From: Marchantia polymorpha subsp. ruderalis
Lineage: Eukaryota > Streptophyta > Marchantiopsida > Marchantiales > Marchantiaceae
Length of the DNA stretch: 64,000 nt
Assembly (NCBI GenBank): GCA_037833965.1
Contig: AP031352.1
Span: 22,362,501 to 22,426,500 of the forward strand
Reading direction: 5' to 3'
The position numbers and the translations under genes were made by a program. Under the pieces are notes generated by a model, which was not told the DNA's origin, did no database searches, and saw nothing but the letters and a program-made list of their open reading frames with translations. Position 1 is the first letter of the stretch; every line of letters begins with the position of its first letter. Below, piece after piece: positions 22,561-34,583 of the stretch.

Positions 22561-25017
22561 AATGTTTGTTACCGCAGATCCAACTTGCTTGGTTCTGAGG
22601 CTGACTCGGAGAGATGGAAACCGACAAGATTCGTTGACGTTGATCTCCTCAAGCGATGCAGCCGGTGGGCTTCCTCGCCTGAAACCTGAAGAGGAGAAAA
22701 TTCAAGACAAGTAGCAAAGTTGACACATGAACAAGGACAGAATAGTCTGGAGAGTACAGTGCAAACTGAAAGCAAGATATCAGAACAAGAAGACTCAGCA
22801 CAGAGTCCAAGCACGAGCAATGTGAAAAGGAAACACAGAGTCCAATGAAGCGTGGATTAGATGAAAATGTAGAGCATTATCTTCAAGTTACCAGTTACAT
22901 CATCCAAGCTCTGCCATAGTGTGCAATATTATACTATTTGTCAGAATTTTAGTCGTTTAGAATTTGCCATACCTAGTCAAAATGGCTCATTGCAACAGCA
23001 TCTCCAGTCACTCTTGGTAGTTCGACACTGTCTAAGGAGGTGGGACCTGGCGTCCTTAATTCGCTTAATATTTCCACGCGAGGTTGATCCGAGTACGTGA
23101 TACATGCATGCAGAAATATGCATCAATGTGCTTATGATTTCGAACGCGGTTGGGTGAAGGAATTAAGAACTTTTATATCACGAGCTTCTGATGAATAAGT
23201 GCAGAAGGACTCCATTTACCTCGTATTTATGGATTGATCAGATTTTGAACTGTCCGGTTGCATTTTCCAGCAGTGAAAATATAATTCAGAGAATGAAATT
23301 TCAAGTCATGTCAGAAATGCTTATGGAGTAGCTACTAAGCTGAGCTGATTTTTTGTTCATCGGCTCAAAGTGATAGATGATCAGATTTGGGGCCCGAATC
23401 TGATCATTGAGCTATTTTAGTTTTAGCCATTCTAAGTCTAGTTTCACATGAACACAGCCGGGAACAAAAGCACTGTTTAACAATCACTTCCAAGTGATGA
23501 TAAATCACAATTACTTTTGTCTTTGAACGGCCGATTGATATTGCTGACATGAATACACGAGATGAGAATGAGACACGATAAAGGTAAACAATTCGAGAAT
23601 ATTGAGTTTAATCGAGATTCTAGCTCATGCAAATGCTGAATCCAGACAATACACTGTTATAAATTTTTCATTGAGTTGTATGAATCTATAATTAGATCAT
23701 AAGAATCAACTTAATGCAGAGAGAGTGTAGTTACTCGACTTTAAAACAATATCTTTATAATCTCTACTCATAATCCTAAGTGTGGAAATGTTCATGAAGG
23801 ATTACACAAGAACATGTTTGTCATCCCTTTGCTACGCATGTATTGGCTTGACAATCTTAATGGTGTTACTTTAAGATATACTTGAAACGTGTTTTCGCAC
23901 TATTAAAGAAACTCCAGAATATATTGATTTGCACTAAGAAAGAGTAATAATATTGGTTTACCACGGAAATGAATGAACTGGATTGTGAATCGTAGCTACG
24001 AGATAATAGAATGATCAAGTATGAATGATGGCAAAATCACTCCTGTAAAAACTTCAGCAGAATGTAACGAAAGAAATATTCTAGAAAAGTAACGAGGTTG
24101 TACCTCTGAAACCTAGACAATTCAAAACGAAGTATTTCATTCCCTTGCATTTTTTTTTAATCATCTTTAGTTATGTTTTTGACAGGAAAGTCATATATAG
24201 GAAACTTTTATGATGCACAAAGGAAGAAAACGATAAATGTGATATTGACTCAAGATTATTAGTTTTAAAAGGAAATTAGAATATAGATTATCATATCATC
24301 GGCAGTTAGAACTTGCCATCAATTACAATATCTCTCTAGATCCCTTTTCCTGCATGTGATTGGACTTCATTGCTTCATATATTTGGCGTCAAGACTATAT
24401 GGTAGAGTATGTAACTGATCTACAGAGCTATTATTCTATTAAGTCTGAGGTGCCTGGACTTTAGTGGCGGTAATGATAGACTGCCTTAGCCATAACCGTG
24501 GCAACTCTGTCTTAGGATGTGAAGTCTTGTAGTGATCTTTTCCCAATTGCACAAGATTCTTTCAAGACTCATTGTTTTATAGGGCTCTATCATGTGGGTA
24601 CAACACCTATACCCAGCCCAAGAACATCATGGAAAGCATGCAAAATTTTTCTCATTTTCAATTTCTTCCACATGATAAGGTAAAAAGATTTTTTCGACTT
24701 CCTGCAAGTTGACAATAACCACTTGAAAAGTTCCGGTGCTGTCCTTACGGTGGAAAAAAACTTTTAGCAGAAGTAAAACGTGGGTGTTAAAATTGGATGA
24801 AAAGAGAGGAAGAAGGATATGGATGTCTTGTAAGCATTATACGGATAGATAAGTGTGCTGATGAATTACAGATACTCGTGGTATCATGAGACCCGAGTGG
24901 AGTTCAACGAGACTGCAGTACAAGCGCAAATGGCCTAGCTTCGCCGTCGCCGCCAGAAATTAACAAAGCATTTTGAAGCATTGCAGCATGTCTTCCTTGT
25001 TTCCTCGCCTGGATATA

Positions 25018-25090
25018 GGGCATCTAGCCGCGTTGGTGGAGCGCCGCCCTTGCAATGGTGTCGTCAGCCTAGGGGTTTGGTTGGAGGCCG
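25018..25090 (+). repeat. Degenerate tRNA-like sequence, second copy
   Basis: GGGCATCTAGCCGCGTTGG then GGAGCGCCGCCCTTGCAA, matching 9210-9275. After the anticodon-like part the two copies diverge. It lies at the right end of segmental unit B, so it was probably copied with the block and did not insert separately. Confidence 0.5.
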
Positions 25091-25099
25091 ACCTGTCTA

Positions 25100-28000
25100 G
25101 TCTGTGGTACCAGGAGATATTTTCTAGCACTGAATTAGTTTAGATTTCCGCTGTTTTAGAACCTTGGGCCTTTTCCTCATGTGATACTCTTTGCACAACA
25201 CGCATATTCTCTTTAGATTTTTTTTGATTCGCCCTACCCCTTCTAAACGACCTTCCGTGCCTTAAAAGTTACTTCTTTCTATTTTTTTATTGGCAAGTTC
25301 CTGCCCCTTTCTTCGAATTTCAGTTGTTTGTACTCAATAACCTTCCGACTTGACCCTATTCTACAAAACTTTCTTAGGTGCTTTCTCAATGCCCGAAGGT
25401 TCAACGCACATTCCCTCTCTTTCGAGTGCCAATAAAGCGGTCCTCGGAAGATGGCCTGATCGACTCGTCAAAGTTATTTGACGAGTTTCTGATTTTAAGG
25501 ATACGTGTATGAATTTCAGTGAAAAAAATCCATGGGCTGATCTATGGGCATCCAGGCGAAAAGTTTTGGAGTCTCGCTCCATACCTCGATGAAAGGAAGC
25601 CTTCGATTTTTTCCAGACACTCACCTTGGGTCCCTTTCTTTTGTTGGGCAGTATTTATTTTTGCGGTGTAATCAAAACAATGTCCAAGGCCATTGAAACT
25701 CCGGGATTTACATTTGGATATATTGTACTATCCTACATTTTGTAAAGTATGTAGAAGTATCTGATGGTGATTATCGGCTATTTTCAAGGATAACTAAAAG
25801 AGATCTTAAGCAACCTTAACTTGATAATTCGTAACTATTTGTCCCAAACGACTATTACATTCCCGGTTTTGACTCATACAAAATATCTGATGCACAAACT
25901 ATTTCAAGGGAATGCCTGATTATTGATGTAAATGAAAGAAGGTAATTATTGAATTAACAATAAATTCTGAGATCTTTAAACACGCCAGTAAGCCTTGACT
26001 TTATATCTTGAACTACAAAAACATCCTAAAGAATGAGTCATGTTCGCAAAGCTAAATGCGGCTACCTTGATCAACTCTCCTGTCACGACAAAGGTATATG
26101 TCTACATAAAATCATATATAATCATATATAAACTTGGAAGCTCTCTCTATATATATACATAGAGAGAGAGAGAGAGAGAGAGAAAAAGGTTGCTATGCTA
26201 CTTTCTTTTCTTCTAGTCTAAGTTATATACGAAGAAAAGTGTAGATCCGGTAGTATCTTGTCCAAGTATTCATTCATATTATAGTTTTTGAAAAAATAGG
26301 TTTCAAATTTATTTGATTCAACATGTCATGTATTGTTATTTGTCACAAAATTTTGAAGAATATTTTCTTTTTTTTTCAAGATGATAGTTTGGATCTTACT
26401 TTAAAATAATTCAAACATTTTCAAGATCATATTAGCCAATAATCGCATAGAGTTTATCTAAAGCTACCACCAATCTACTATCACATTTGTTGACTTAAGC
26501 TTCCTATCCATGAAGCAGCATCTTCTGTAACATTGACGGACTCTGATTTGACTCAGTCTAAAATTCCAATCTGGGATTGATAAACTCGATGAACTATTTT
26601 TTGCTTTGGTGGTGGCAAGAGATGGCAGCACAGGAAAATTGGCAAGGTGCATGTATCCAATCCGGATATAACCATTTGTTCAAACTCAATGAAATATCAA
26701 CACAGGATCAAAAACCATTGTTTTTAGCTTCATCAAACATTAAGACAGATAGCTCTAGATTCACTGACATAGTACTTCCGTGCTAGGCACCTTTTATAGG
26801 AAGCATCTGTCTTTCTCAGTTTCGCTATGAGCTTGCATCGTTGAGACTTATTAGATCAATTTTTTCTTGATTTTTGACATTGCAGTCAAATCAAACAATT
26901 AAGAAGTAATTTGTCTAAAGTGTGCACTTATAAATCAAGTAAGCACATTCTTTTCCGATTCAAATTGGACAACAAGGTGAGAGTCGTGAGTAGTTATAGA
27001 TTGAACTCTAAAAATAACATAATTTGAATAAATATCATAATATGAAAATTCAATGTGAATTTCTTTTTTATAATGAAGAAAATTTTATATTTCCAATATA
27101 AAAAATATGTATACTATGATATTCTAAAACTTTAAAAATATTCTAGCTAATATAAATTTAAGATTAGCAACGCTCAAAGTTCTTTTACAAAGTTGAACAA
27201 AATTCAAAGAGTGTAATATTGACAAAATATAGAAATATTTAACCCTATTCAAAAATATAGAATTTTAATAGGTAAAAAAATATTTTTCCATGGCCTCATT
27301 AAATATATTCAAACCATGAAATTTATTTTATATATGATAGAGTTGTATGAAATTAAGAAAATTACAATTCAGAAAAAAAAGCTGAATATTTAAAGAAAAA
27401 TTAAAAGCAACTTAGAAGTTTGAAAATATTGTGATGTAGTTATCAAAAAATTTCAAAAGCAAAAAAGTTAAACATCAATATCTTAAAACAGATATTGAAT
27501 AAATATTTCCATAAACATTTCATTTTTTGAACAGAAAATTTGATTTTTTGCTGGCATAGTTTTAAATTTTCTGAATTATTTTTATAAGGATATTTTTTCA
27601 CAATAATTAATCAATTTCTCAAAAAAAATATTTAAAATGAAATAATCTCATTATTTAGTCACAATTAATTTTTGTTGAGAATGAATATATCCACAAACAA
27701 GAACATCAACGACTAGCTATGTCCATGAGAACAACAAAACGACAAGCAATTATGTGGTCTGACACTCTCTAGCTACGTTCATAGAGACAACAAGTCTTTT
27801 ATTGAAAGAATTTTCAATTTTTGGATGGCGGCCGTGTTTCACCACCTCATATAAACTCAAAGATAATTCTAATTGAAATTAGTACGAAGTAATTCAGATT
27901 TCAATTTGAGTTGCTGCTTACAATCTACTCCTTAACTCATGTCGTAAGAAGAATATTGTCCATAAATTATATAATTACTTTGTGGAAAGTATTTGAAGGG

Positions 28001-28100
28001 AAACTAAAATATGCAACTTTGTAGATTATAGCTAATTAGTTTTACCCGTAATCAAAACAAAATAGAGTAAAAATATAAAAACCTATATAATACTACTAGT
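25100..28100. other. Intergenic, increasingly AT-rich, no recognised gene
   Basis: Small frames only (for example 25361-25624 minus and 26577-26786 plus), none recognised. A perfect 10-bp stem with a 4-nt loop, ACTCGTCAAA/TTTGACGAGT, lies at 25463-25486. From 26250 to 28100 the DNA is an AT-rich desert. Confidence 0.5.
26141..26187. repeat. CT/AT/GA compound microsatellite
   Basis: A CT run, then an AT run, then about eleven GA units. The left CTCTCTCTAT can pair with ATAGAGAGAG, so a short hairpin is possible. Confidence 0.9.
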
Positions 28101-28105
28101 AAATT

Positions 28106-30209
28106 TTACTTGTGCTCCTTGTGCAAAACATGTATAATAGCACATTCTTTACTAAAAATCTCCAAACATATAACTTTGATCAACAAATCAGCGGGATTGA
28201 ATTTAACGTCAATCTTTACTAATTCAATATTTTTCTTCAAAATTGCATGTTTGATAAAGTAATATTTGATATCAATGGATTTCACTCTGTAATCCATCAT
28301 TTGAACTCTAAAAAAATGTTATCCACTTTGATAATCACAATGAAGATTGACAAACTCCTATTTTCATCTCATCTCAGTGATAAACATATTTAACCAAACA
28401 ACATCCTTGTTGCATCTGTTGTCGTTGCATACACAATTTTTGTTGTAAACTCAACTACTTGTTTTCTGCAAGATAGATTTCCAACTTATGCATTTATCAC
28501 AAAGTGAAAACATAAACTTAGTTGTAGATTTACTTGTGTTCATAGCTAACATCAAAGTAGTTTACCTAAGATTTAACACTGTTTAATAAATCATCAAACC
28601 ATAAATTATTTGTACTCTTCTAGTCCTATAAATCTTTTCATTGCTTCCCGGTTTAGCTATCCTAGATTTGACATGAAATTTCTCACCTTCTCATAACTAA
28701 AGCAATATCAGATTTTGTGCACACAATCAAATATATGAGGATGTCCACAATTTTGTCCTAGAAAATTGATAAAAACTTACTCTTTTCAATGACATTCTTT
28801 GAACATTGAAGTGCGTAGAGTTTGTAGTATGTTGTCAAAGGAGTTCATACTACTTAAAAGTCTGTCATGTTAAACGTATCAAACACATGTTCAACTTACT
28901 TGCCTTCATTCAATCATAGATTTTTTTTCACCACATTTTTATAAATATCTATTCCTAATAATATTTTGAACTAACCTAAATATTTCATCTTAAATGCAGA
29001 CTTCACTTGAATTTTACATTTTTCAACGTCAGGTTGATATGTTGTCAAAATGAGCATGTTATTCACGTAAAATACTAGAATAATAAAATTGAAAATCTCA
29101 TTATTCAACCTTTTTATATATACACCTTGATTATACACGCTCCCTGTGAAGAAGCTTGTGCTCTCATGAACTCATCTAATCTCACATCTACTACTTATGA
29201 GTTTGTTTCAATTCATATTATGATTTTAGCAATTTACAATCTAGCTTCTCTTGATATTTTTACTCAAAGCCAACTTGTTATTTGATGTAAATTTATTACT
29301 CTTGAGATCCCTAGAAAATTGTTGTAACTATGTTCGTATGATGCATAACAAGATTAAATATTGTAAGTGCACATACTAAACAAATTGTAACATATTTTGC
29401 TTCATGTGAAAAAAAATTATTACAGTTCACACTAATTTCTTGTGTGAGACTTCTAGCCATCAACCTAGATTTAGAGATGTTACTTTCATCATCTTTTAAA
29501 CTATCATTCAGCTTGTACATCCATTTGCAGTCAATCAAATTAAAATATGCAGTATGAAATTTTTCTCTTTTTTCATGATTATGACTTATTGAAATTTTTT
29601 TTTTAATAATGATAATTTTACAAGCTAATGAAATCTAGAGTCTAAAACCCTTCACACAACTAGCAAATCCAAAAAAACAACACTACTTTGATGTAATATT
29701 CAACATGATACTGTTTTACTTAAGTATGAAAATATAAGTTACAAAATTTAAAATTCTCAAAAGACTATAATCAATGATTCATTTGTGACTTAAATCCAAC
29801 GGTGTCAAAAAATTGAATGCATTACAAGGAAAAAGGTTTAGCAAATGCACTACACTATTGACAGCTTCACCCCAAAATTCATATGGTGAATTGAATTGGC
29901 TCAACATACTGCCATCTTCTTCAACACTCTTTGATTGATACTCTAAAAAAATTTTGTTGTGGAGTAATTTATGTCGTGAAATGACGAGTTATCATCTATC
30001 CTTTGCAGGATTTCAGAGAAAAAATAATTTGAAATATACTTTCCTCCATTATCAATACGTAAATATTTCACCTTGTATATAGATTGCGTTTCAACTTTTG
30101 AACTTTTGAAGTTGTAAACATCTCAAACCTGTATGTGAGATCATAAATCCACACAAATCCTTATTAATCATCAAAAAAATCATCATTATAAAACTTTCCA
30201 AAGAATAAG
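28106..30209 (-). mobile_element. Ty1-copia retrotransposon remnant, 3' part (integrase to RNase H)
   Basis: On the minus strand, decayed copia Pol landmarks appear in the right order. These are an integrase segment with LRIDNGGKYIS (near 30.05 kb) and FWGEAVNSVVHLLN (near 29.88 kb), then the RT start IDCKWMYKLNDSLKDDE (29.54 kb). The RT active site follows, reading YVNN instead of YVDD (29058-29069), with a good downstream MKYLG match. The late RNase H part shows a PGS-type repeat region near 28.65 kb and SIDIKYYFIKHAILKKNIEL with NPADLL (28.3-28.1 kb). Many stops and frameshifts show it is dead. Its 5' part lies at 35566-36850, separated by an inserted element. No LTRs were identified. Confidence 0.85.
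30205..30209. repeat. Target-site duplication ATAAG, left
   Basis: ATAAG directly precedes the TG start of the inserted element and recurs directly after its CA end at 35566-35570. Across the junction, the copia integrase reading resumes in register and leads into its FxDD region, which supports this as the true empty site. Confidence 0.8.
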
Positions 30210-30623
30210 TGTGGTACCCCACTTTTGGGATTTTTGCGGAATTTAAAACATTTTCGGAAAACTGTACCGCGGCAGCAGTGTAAATAGCCATCGGTGCATC
30301 AAAATAGAGTGAAACTGGATGATCTCGGAGAATCTCGAAAGATCTCGTAGAATCCAGGAGTTGGGTGCAACGTCTGGGACAGGCGCCGCCCTAAACGACG
30401 GGCTCTGAAGGAGTACCCCTTCGGCGCAAGGCGCGTAATCCGCCTTCGGCGCTGCGCCTTCGGCGCTAGAGAAATCCTTCAGAATCTGATCAATTCCCAA
30501 ACGCCTTGACTTTATTAGGGTTTCGTTGGAAAGAGCTTGACGCGCTGATTCTAACGAGCCCAAGAACGCCTGGAACGTATGAGGACTCAGGGAGTTGTGA
30601 CGGTCGAAAGATACGAAGATCTT

Positions 30624-31205
30624 CGCCTACGCATAGGCGAGGGAAGTTTGTCCTATGCGCGGACGAGGGAAGTTCGCCTACGCATAGGCGAACTAGGGTT
30701 TGACGTCGGCGGGATGTCCGCCGCGAATGCCGCCTACGCATAGGCGGGGAGGACTTGCACCTACGCATAGGCGGACGGGAATCGCCTACGCATAGGCGCT
30801 TCGGCGTCGGCGGGAAGTCCGCCTTCGGGGTTGGAACTTGTACGGCGCCTTCGGCGCCAGCGCATCACGGATGGGCGAGGACCCAACGGAGTAGTAAAAT
30901 CCGTACGGACCGTACGGACCGTACGGACGGAACGGACGAGTGCGCTTTCGGCCGGTCGAGATTACGGAGACAAGAGCGCCGACGGAGAGGCGAAAGAAAT
31001 GGGCAGACTTGACGGAGTCCGCTGACCGCGGTCAACGCCTTCGGCACAGCCGCCTTCGGCGTTGCGCCTGCGGCGAGGGACCTGCGCAGACGAATGTCTT
31101 GAGTGCGGACGGAATTCGCCTACGCATAGGCAAGCGCCTACGCACAGGCAGATGAAGTTCTGCGCCGGCGGAAACTCCGCCGGGGATTCCGCCTACGCAG
31201 AAGGT
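30624..31205. repeat. Palindrome cluster 1 (CGCCTACGCATAGGCG family)
   Basis: Copies at 30624-30639, 30675-30690, 30731-30746, 30758-30773, 30783-30798, 31117-31131, 31135-31149 and a variant at 31190-31205. The full unit is a 6-bp stem CGCCTA/TAGGCG around CGCA. Variants keep pairing at the inner stem. A second family, CGCCTTCGGCG (4-bp stem, TTC loop), is mixed in, for example near 30.45, 30.85, 31.05 and 31.30 kb. Confidence 0.9.
30901..30928. repeat. Three-unit tandem repeat of CCGTACGGA
   Basis: Three adjacent 9-bp units, each containing the palindrome CCGTACGG, followed by a degenerate CGGAACGGACG. Confidence 0.9.
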
Positions 31206-31747
31206 AGTTCGACTTTTGTACTATGCGCGGACGAACGCCTTCGGCGGGGCGGGACTAGCCAAAGTTAAGTACGAAGGAGTGTAGCGCGCCGGCGAGAAAT
31301 CCGCCTTCGGCGCTACGCGCCCATGTCCGCGGCGTAGTACGCTGGCGGAGTTCAAATTGCCAATTCGAGCGTGTGAGTAAAGTCGGAGTCGGCGGAGCGT
31401 GAAGCCGCGAGTGAGAGAGAAGGCCGTTATAGCGCGGAGCCGGCGCGGCCATCAAATGATTCGACCTTCACGACCGAGAGCCGACCATGACCTCCTACGA
31501 AGAGATAGAGGACGCCCCATTCTTGAATTCACGATTTCAATTTCTGGTGCGAGCTGCGCGCGTCCACCTGCTAGCTAAGAGACATTCTAGACGTCACCGC
31601 GCGGAGAGTTACTCGGTGACTGAGAGAGAATTGAGTCCGTGACAGTTGGAATTGAGAGAAATTAGAGTTTGCAGAGGAGGCAGAAGCGCGAGCAAGAGGC
31701 TCGGGCAGAGCAGAGAGAGAGTTGCGCGGACCAATTTCAAGAACGCG

Positions 31748-32926
31748 ATGTCGAAATCGAACAGGCTGCGGATGGTGCCACTCAAGCTTCCACAGAATGG
31801 GTTGCGTGCTTTTGAGGAACGGCTGATTGCAAGGAAACTTGAGTTCTTGCTGTGGGGATGGAATTACGTGTGCGTAGACATGGTGCGCGAATGGTTGGAC
31901 GCGGAGCGACCACCTACGCGCGGATTGCGTCCGCACGTAGATAGATGGATTGTCCACGATTGGGCACAGGCATTGGGGAGGTGTGCAGGCGACGACGGGT
32001 ACCTCCTATTTGAGAGTGAGAGCGTCAAGGTAACGAAGCAGGACGAAGCGCAATTCGTGGAATTGTTCAAGCGGGAGAGGTCTTCCAAGAACGGGTACAA
32101 GACCCGCGACTACAAAGATCGTTTCCGCAGGACCGTAGCGATGGCGCTGCTGCAATTGTTGCAGCCACACCGCACTTCGTACATCACGTTGTGGCAGGTA
32201 TCTTTCGTAGAGCTCACATTGGCCGGAGCTCCAGTTCACTGGGCGCGTATCCTACATAGGGTGATGCGACAGCATGCATTTGAGGAGAGAGGAGGAACTC
32301 TCAATCACCTCTCCCCCTTCTTGATAAACTTTTATCGGGAGATGAATTGTTTAACCGCGGCGGAGCGTGCTCGATTTCCGCCATTGTCAGTCGACCATCC
32401 CGGGAGGTATGTGCGGGATAACGAGGTGGACACCGACGCGGAGGATTCGCCAGCTTCCACTCCACCGACTCAACAGGATGAGGGAAGAGACACACCCGCA
32501 GCGAGAGTGCCGCGGAAGCGAAGATGGAGAGAGGAACCGGAGAGAGAGCAACATCGAGAACCCACTGCTCTCATACGGAAGCGGCCACTGCACGAAGTTT
32601 GCAGCCGGCCGAAGCAGAAGGCGCGCAGGCTTGTATTACCAACCAGCAGCGCGGAAACGGCGACGATCGCCACTGAGAAGGGAAGTTCGTCCCCGGAGAA
32701 GGATGGGACTGCGCAGACGTCCGCAGGAGCGGTGGACCACGCTACGCCTTTGGCGGACGAGAGACGGCCTTCGGGTCAGGAGTTACCACGTGCGGTGCGG
32801 ACGAGTGTGCCGCCTACGCACATGCGACTCCTTGTGGATAGGCGACCCCTTGCGGACGTGAACCTCTGCCTACGCGTAGGCAGAGAAAGTTTGCCTACGC
32901 ATAGGCGGCCGCCTACGCATAGGTAG
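31748..32926 (+). CDS. Element-encoded protein, N-terminal part, 392 aa (probably decayed)
   Basis: The first ATG of the frame is 31748, although the frame is open from about 31646. Residues from the start to about 220 look like a folded domain rich in Trp/Leu/Arg. Segments include EFLLWGWNYVCVDMVREWL, VHWARILHRVMRQHAF and LSPFLINFYREMNCLTAAE. This resembles, to my recall, the 'putative plant transposon protein' domain found with plant retroelements; that is a weak family call. After a VDTDAED segment the protein becomes Pro/Arg/Ser-rich and disordered. The last 40 residues are read through palindromes, giving PTHRR-like repeats, and the stop TAG at 32924 lies at the edge of a palindrome. Downstream the frame continues as the coiled-coil part. 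Confidence 0.6.
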   Translation: MSKSNRLRMVPLKLPQNGLRAFEERLIARKLEFLLWGWNYVCVDMVREWLDAERPPTRGLRPHVDRWIVHDWAQALGRCAGDDGYLLFESESVKVTKQDEAQFVELFKRERSSKNGYKTRDYKDRFRRTVAMALLQLLQPHRTSYITLWQVSFVELTLAGAPVHWARILHRVMRQHAFEERGGTLNHLSPFLINFYREMNCLTAAERARFPPLSVDHPGRYVRDNEVDTDAEDSPASTPPTQQDEGRDTPAARVPRKRRWREEPEREQHREPTALIRKRPLHEVCSRPKQKARRLVLPTSSAETATIATEKGSSSPEKDGTAQTSAGAVDHATPLADERRPSGQELPRAVRTSVPPTHMRLLVDRRPLADVNLCLRVGRESLPTHRRPPTHR

Positions 32927-33229
32927 GACTCACCCCCGGTACAACGTAGGAAGGGGAAGGAGCCGGCGGAAGATCCGCCTTCGGCTCAAGGGCCTTCGGG
33001 GCAAGGCCCTCCGGCGGGAAGAACGCCGGGATTTGCGCCTTCGGCGCCATGGCCTTCGAGTCAACGAGTTACACGCAGAGTCAACGAGTTCCACACCTTC
33101 GGCGAGAAATCCGCCGGAAGATGCGCCTTCGGCGGAAGGGCCTTCGGGCCAAGGGACATCGGGCGGGCCGCCTTCGGCTCTATCGCCTTCGGCGGGTGAA
33201 GCGCCGGGATTTGCACCTACGCTTAGGGC
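32811..33229. repeat. Palindrome cluster 2, inside the coding linker
   Basis: CGCCTACGCATAGGCG-type copies at 32811-32826 (variant), 32867-32882 (TGCCTACGCGTAGGCA, perfect), 32892-32907, 32910-32924 and 33214-33229 (variant). CGCCTTCGGCG-type copies lie near 32.77, 32.98, 33.04, 33.12, 33.17 and 33.19 kb. Confidence 0.9.
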
Positions 33230-34541
33230 GGACGCATCCCTCGCGCAGGACCGATCGAGGGAGCAGGACCTAACGGAGGAGCAGATTGTCTGTCCGCAGG
33301 ATGAAATTCGTGCGTGTGATGCACAATTACACCCCGCGCAGACACATTCCGCACGATAGCCTTCGGCGGTAGACGCCGGCGGCGAAGAAGTTACGATCGA
33401 CGCACGGCAGGCGGACGATGGGGATGTGGCACAGCCGCATTCACCCACCGCCTTGGATATTTTAGCAGGGAGCAGTGAGGCGGCAGAAGCACCATCGACG
33501 GCAGAACACGCAGACCACTCGCAGCCCCACTCTGGCCAGTCGCCGACGCAATCAATGGCGACCGAAATCCTCCCTTCGGAGGATGATGAAGAAGGAGGAT
33601 CCACGGAATGAGTGTCTGGATCGGGATCCACCGAGGAGGAGGAGGAGGAAGAATTAACTGGTGCGCCGGCGGCGGCGCTCTGTGAGCAGGTAGTACCTCT
33701 GCTGAGATACTTGGATCGCAAGATGGAGAAATACGCGGATACTCGCTAGCCTGGGTCCTACGTCGAGTTAGTGCGCAGGCGAACTCGCACTAAAGTCCAC
33801 ACCAGCAAGTTGCTAGCTCGGGTGGATCGGGAACTTAAGGAATTGCAAGAGAAGCATGCATGCTTGTGGGGTCAGTACAATCTCAATCAGAAATTGTACA
33901 AACACTACGACAAGGTGAAGGATGGGAGACTGGAAGAGCTCACCAAGGAGCAGGTGAAGGTCACGGAAGCACTGATTTCTGAGAAGACTCAGAATCAGGT
34001 TTTGTCAGAGGAGCTCGTGCGACAGACGCGGTTGTTGGAGCAGTGTCAGCTCGCACAACAGGCGGATGAGGAATTAATCCGCAGGCTGCAGTCGGAGTGC
34101 GGAGAATTGAGAGCACAGCGTGCGGAGGCCGAATCGCAGTTGGTAGTAATTGAAGACGATCGCCGACGAGAGGCAGATCGCACGAAGGAAGAGATGGCGA
34201 GACGAGTCGCCCACTGTCTCAAGGGCTACGTCCACTGGGAAGTGGCGGCGCAGGAGAGACTCACACTGCGTGAGTTAGAGCTTCGTGCAGCCGGGTTGTT
34301 GACGGGTGACAGTCGGAGTCGGCGGCGAGTAGCGAAGAAGCTAGATTCTTTTCTATTGAAGGCGCGAGACACCATGGCCACCCTTGAGACGGAGGTTTCC
34401 GCGGTGTTGCGGCGATTGGGACTGCGTAGTCGAGCTGGGGACAGGCAGGGTAGGGAGTTAGTGCGCGGCAGTCCGTCGCGCAGGAGGCGAAGCACAGGTT
34501 CCGCGGAGTGTAGTGTAGCGTGGTTCCGTGCCGGCGTGTAG
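32927..34541 (+). pseudogene. Element-encoded coiled-coil part, copy 2, broken
   Basis: It continues the protein of 31748-32926 after a TAG. The early part stays in the same frame with Pro/Ser/Gly-rich repeats. At about 33.06-33.11 kb the reading shifts by one frame, and from there to TAG at 34539-34541 it is one frame interrupted at 33357 (TAG), 33609 (TGA) and 33747 (TAG). Conserved blocks match copy 1: PTALDILAGS, CEQVVPLLRYLDRK, a long Leu/Glu/Gln-rich coiled coil, GDSRSRRRVAKKLDSFL and RRLGLRSR. The stretch after 33771 is open for about 256 residues. Copy 1 is intact over the same part, so the ancestral element had one long reading frame. Confidence 0.7.
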
Positions 34542-34577
34542 CGTAGTGCAGTGTAGTGCTAGTTAGGATTTAGAAGG

Positions 34578-34583
34578 TATAAA
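34578..34583 (+). promoter_or_regulatory. TATA-like box in element tail, copy 2
   Basis: TATAAA 37 bp after the last stop, matching 1107-1112 in copy 1 with conserved neighbours (GTGCTAGTTAGGAT before, CTTGCCTTGGGA after). It may mark the U3/R border if this is an LTR. Confidence 0.4.

Larger units (their letters stand above)
20435..25090. repeat. Segmental duplication, unit B
   Basis: Partner of the stretch at 2640-9280, same orientation, about 17.8 kb away. It keeps the intact lectin gene, its 5'-UTR intron and promoter, and ends at the tRNA-like motif. Clear match points are the lectin 3' flank (20435-20600), the distal promoter flank (22840-23130), a stretch ending GATCATTGAGCTATTTT (about 23420), a GTTGACAATAACCAC word (about 24710) and the CTTCGCCGTCGCCG word (about 24940). 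Confidence 0.7.

Noticed and set aside
30624-31205. CRISPR-like array
   Set aside because: The repeats are palindromes of irregular spacing and sequence in a plant nuclear context, without uniform spacers or cas genes.
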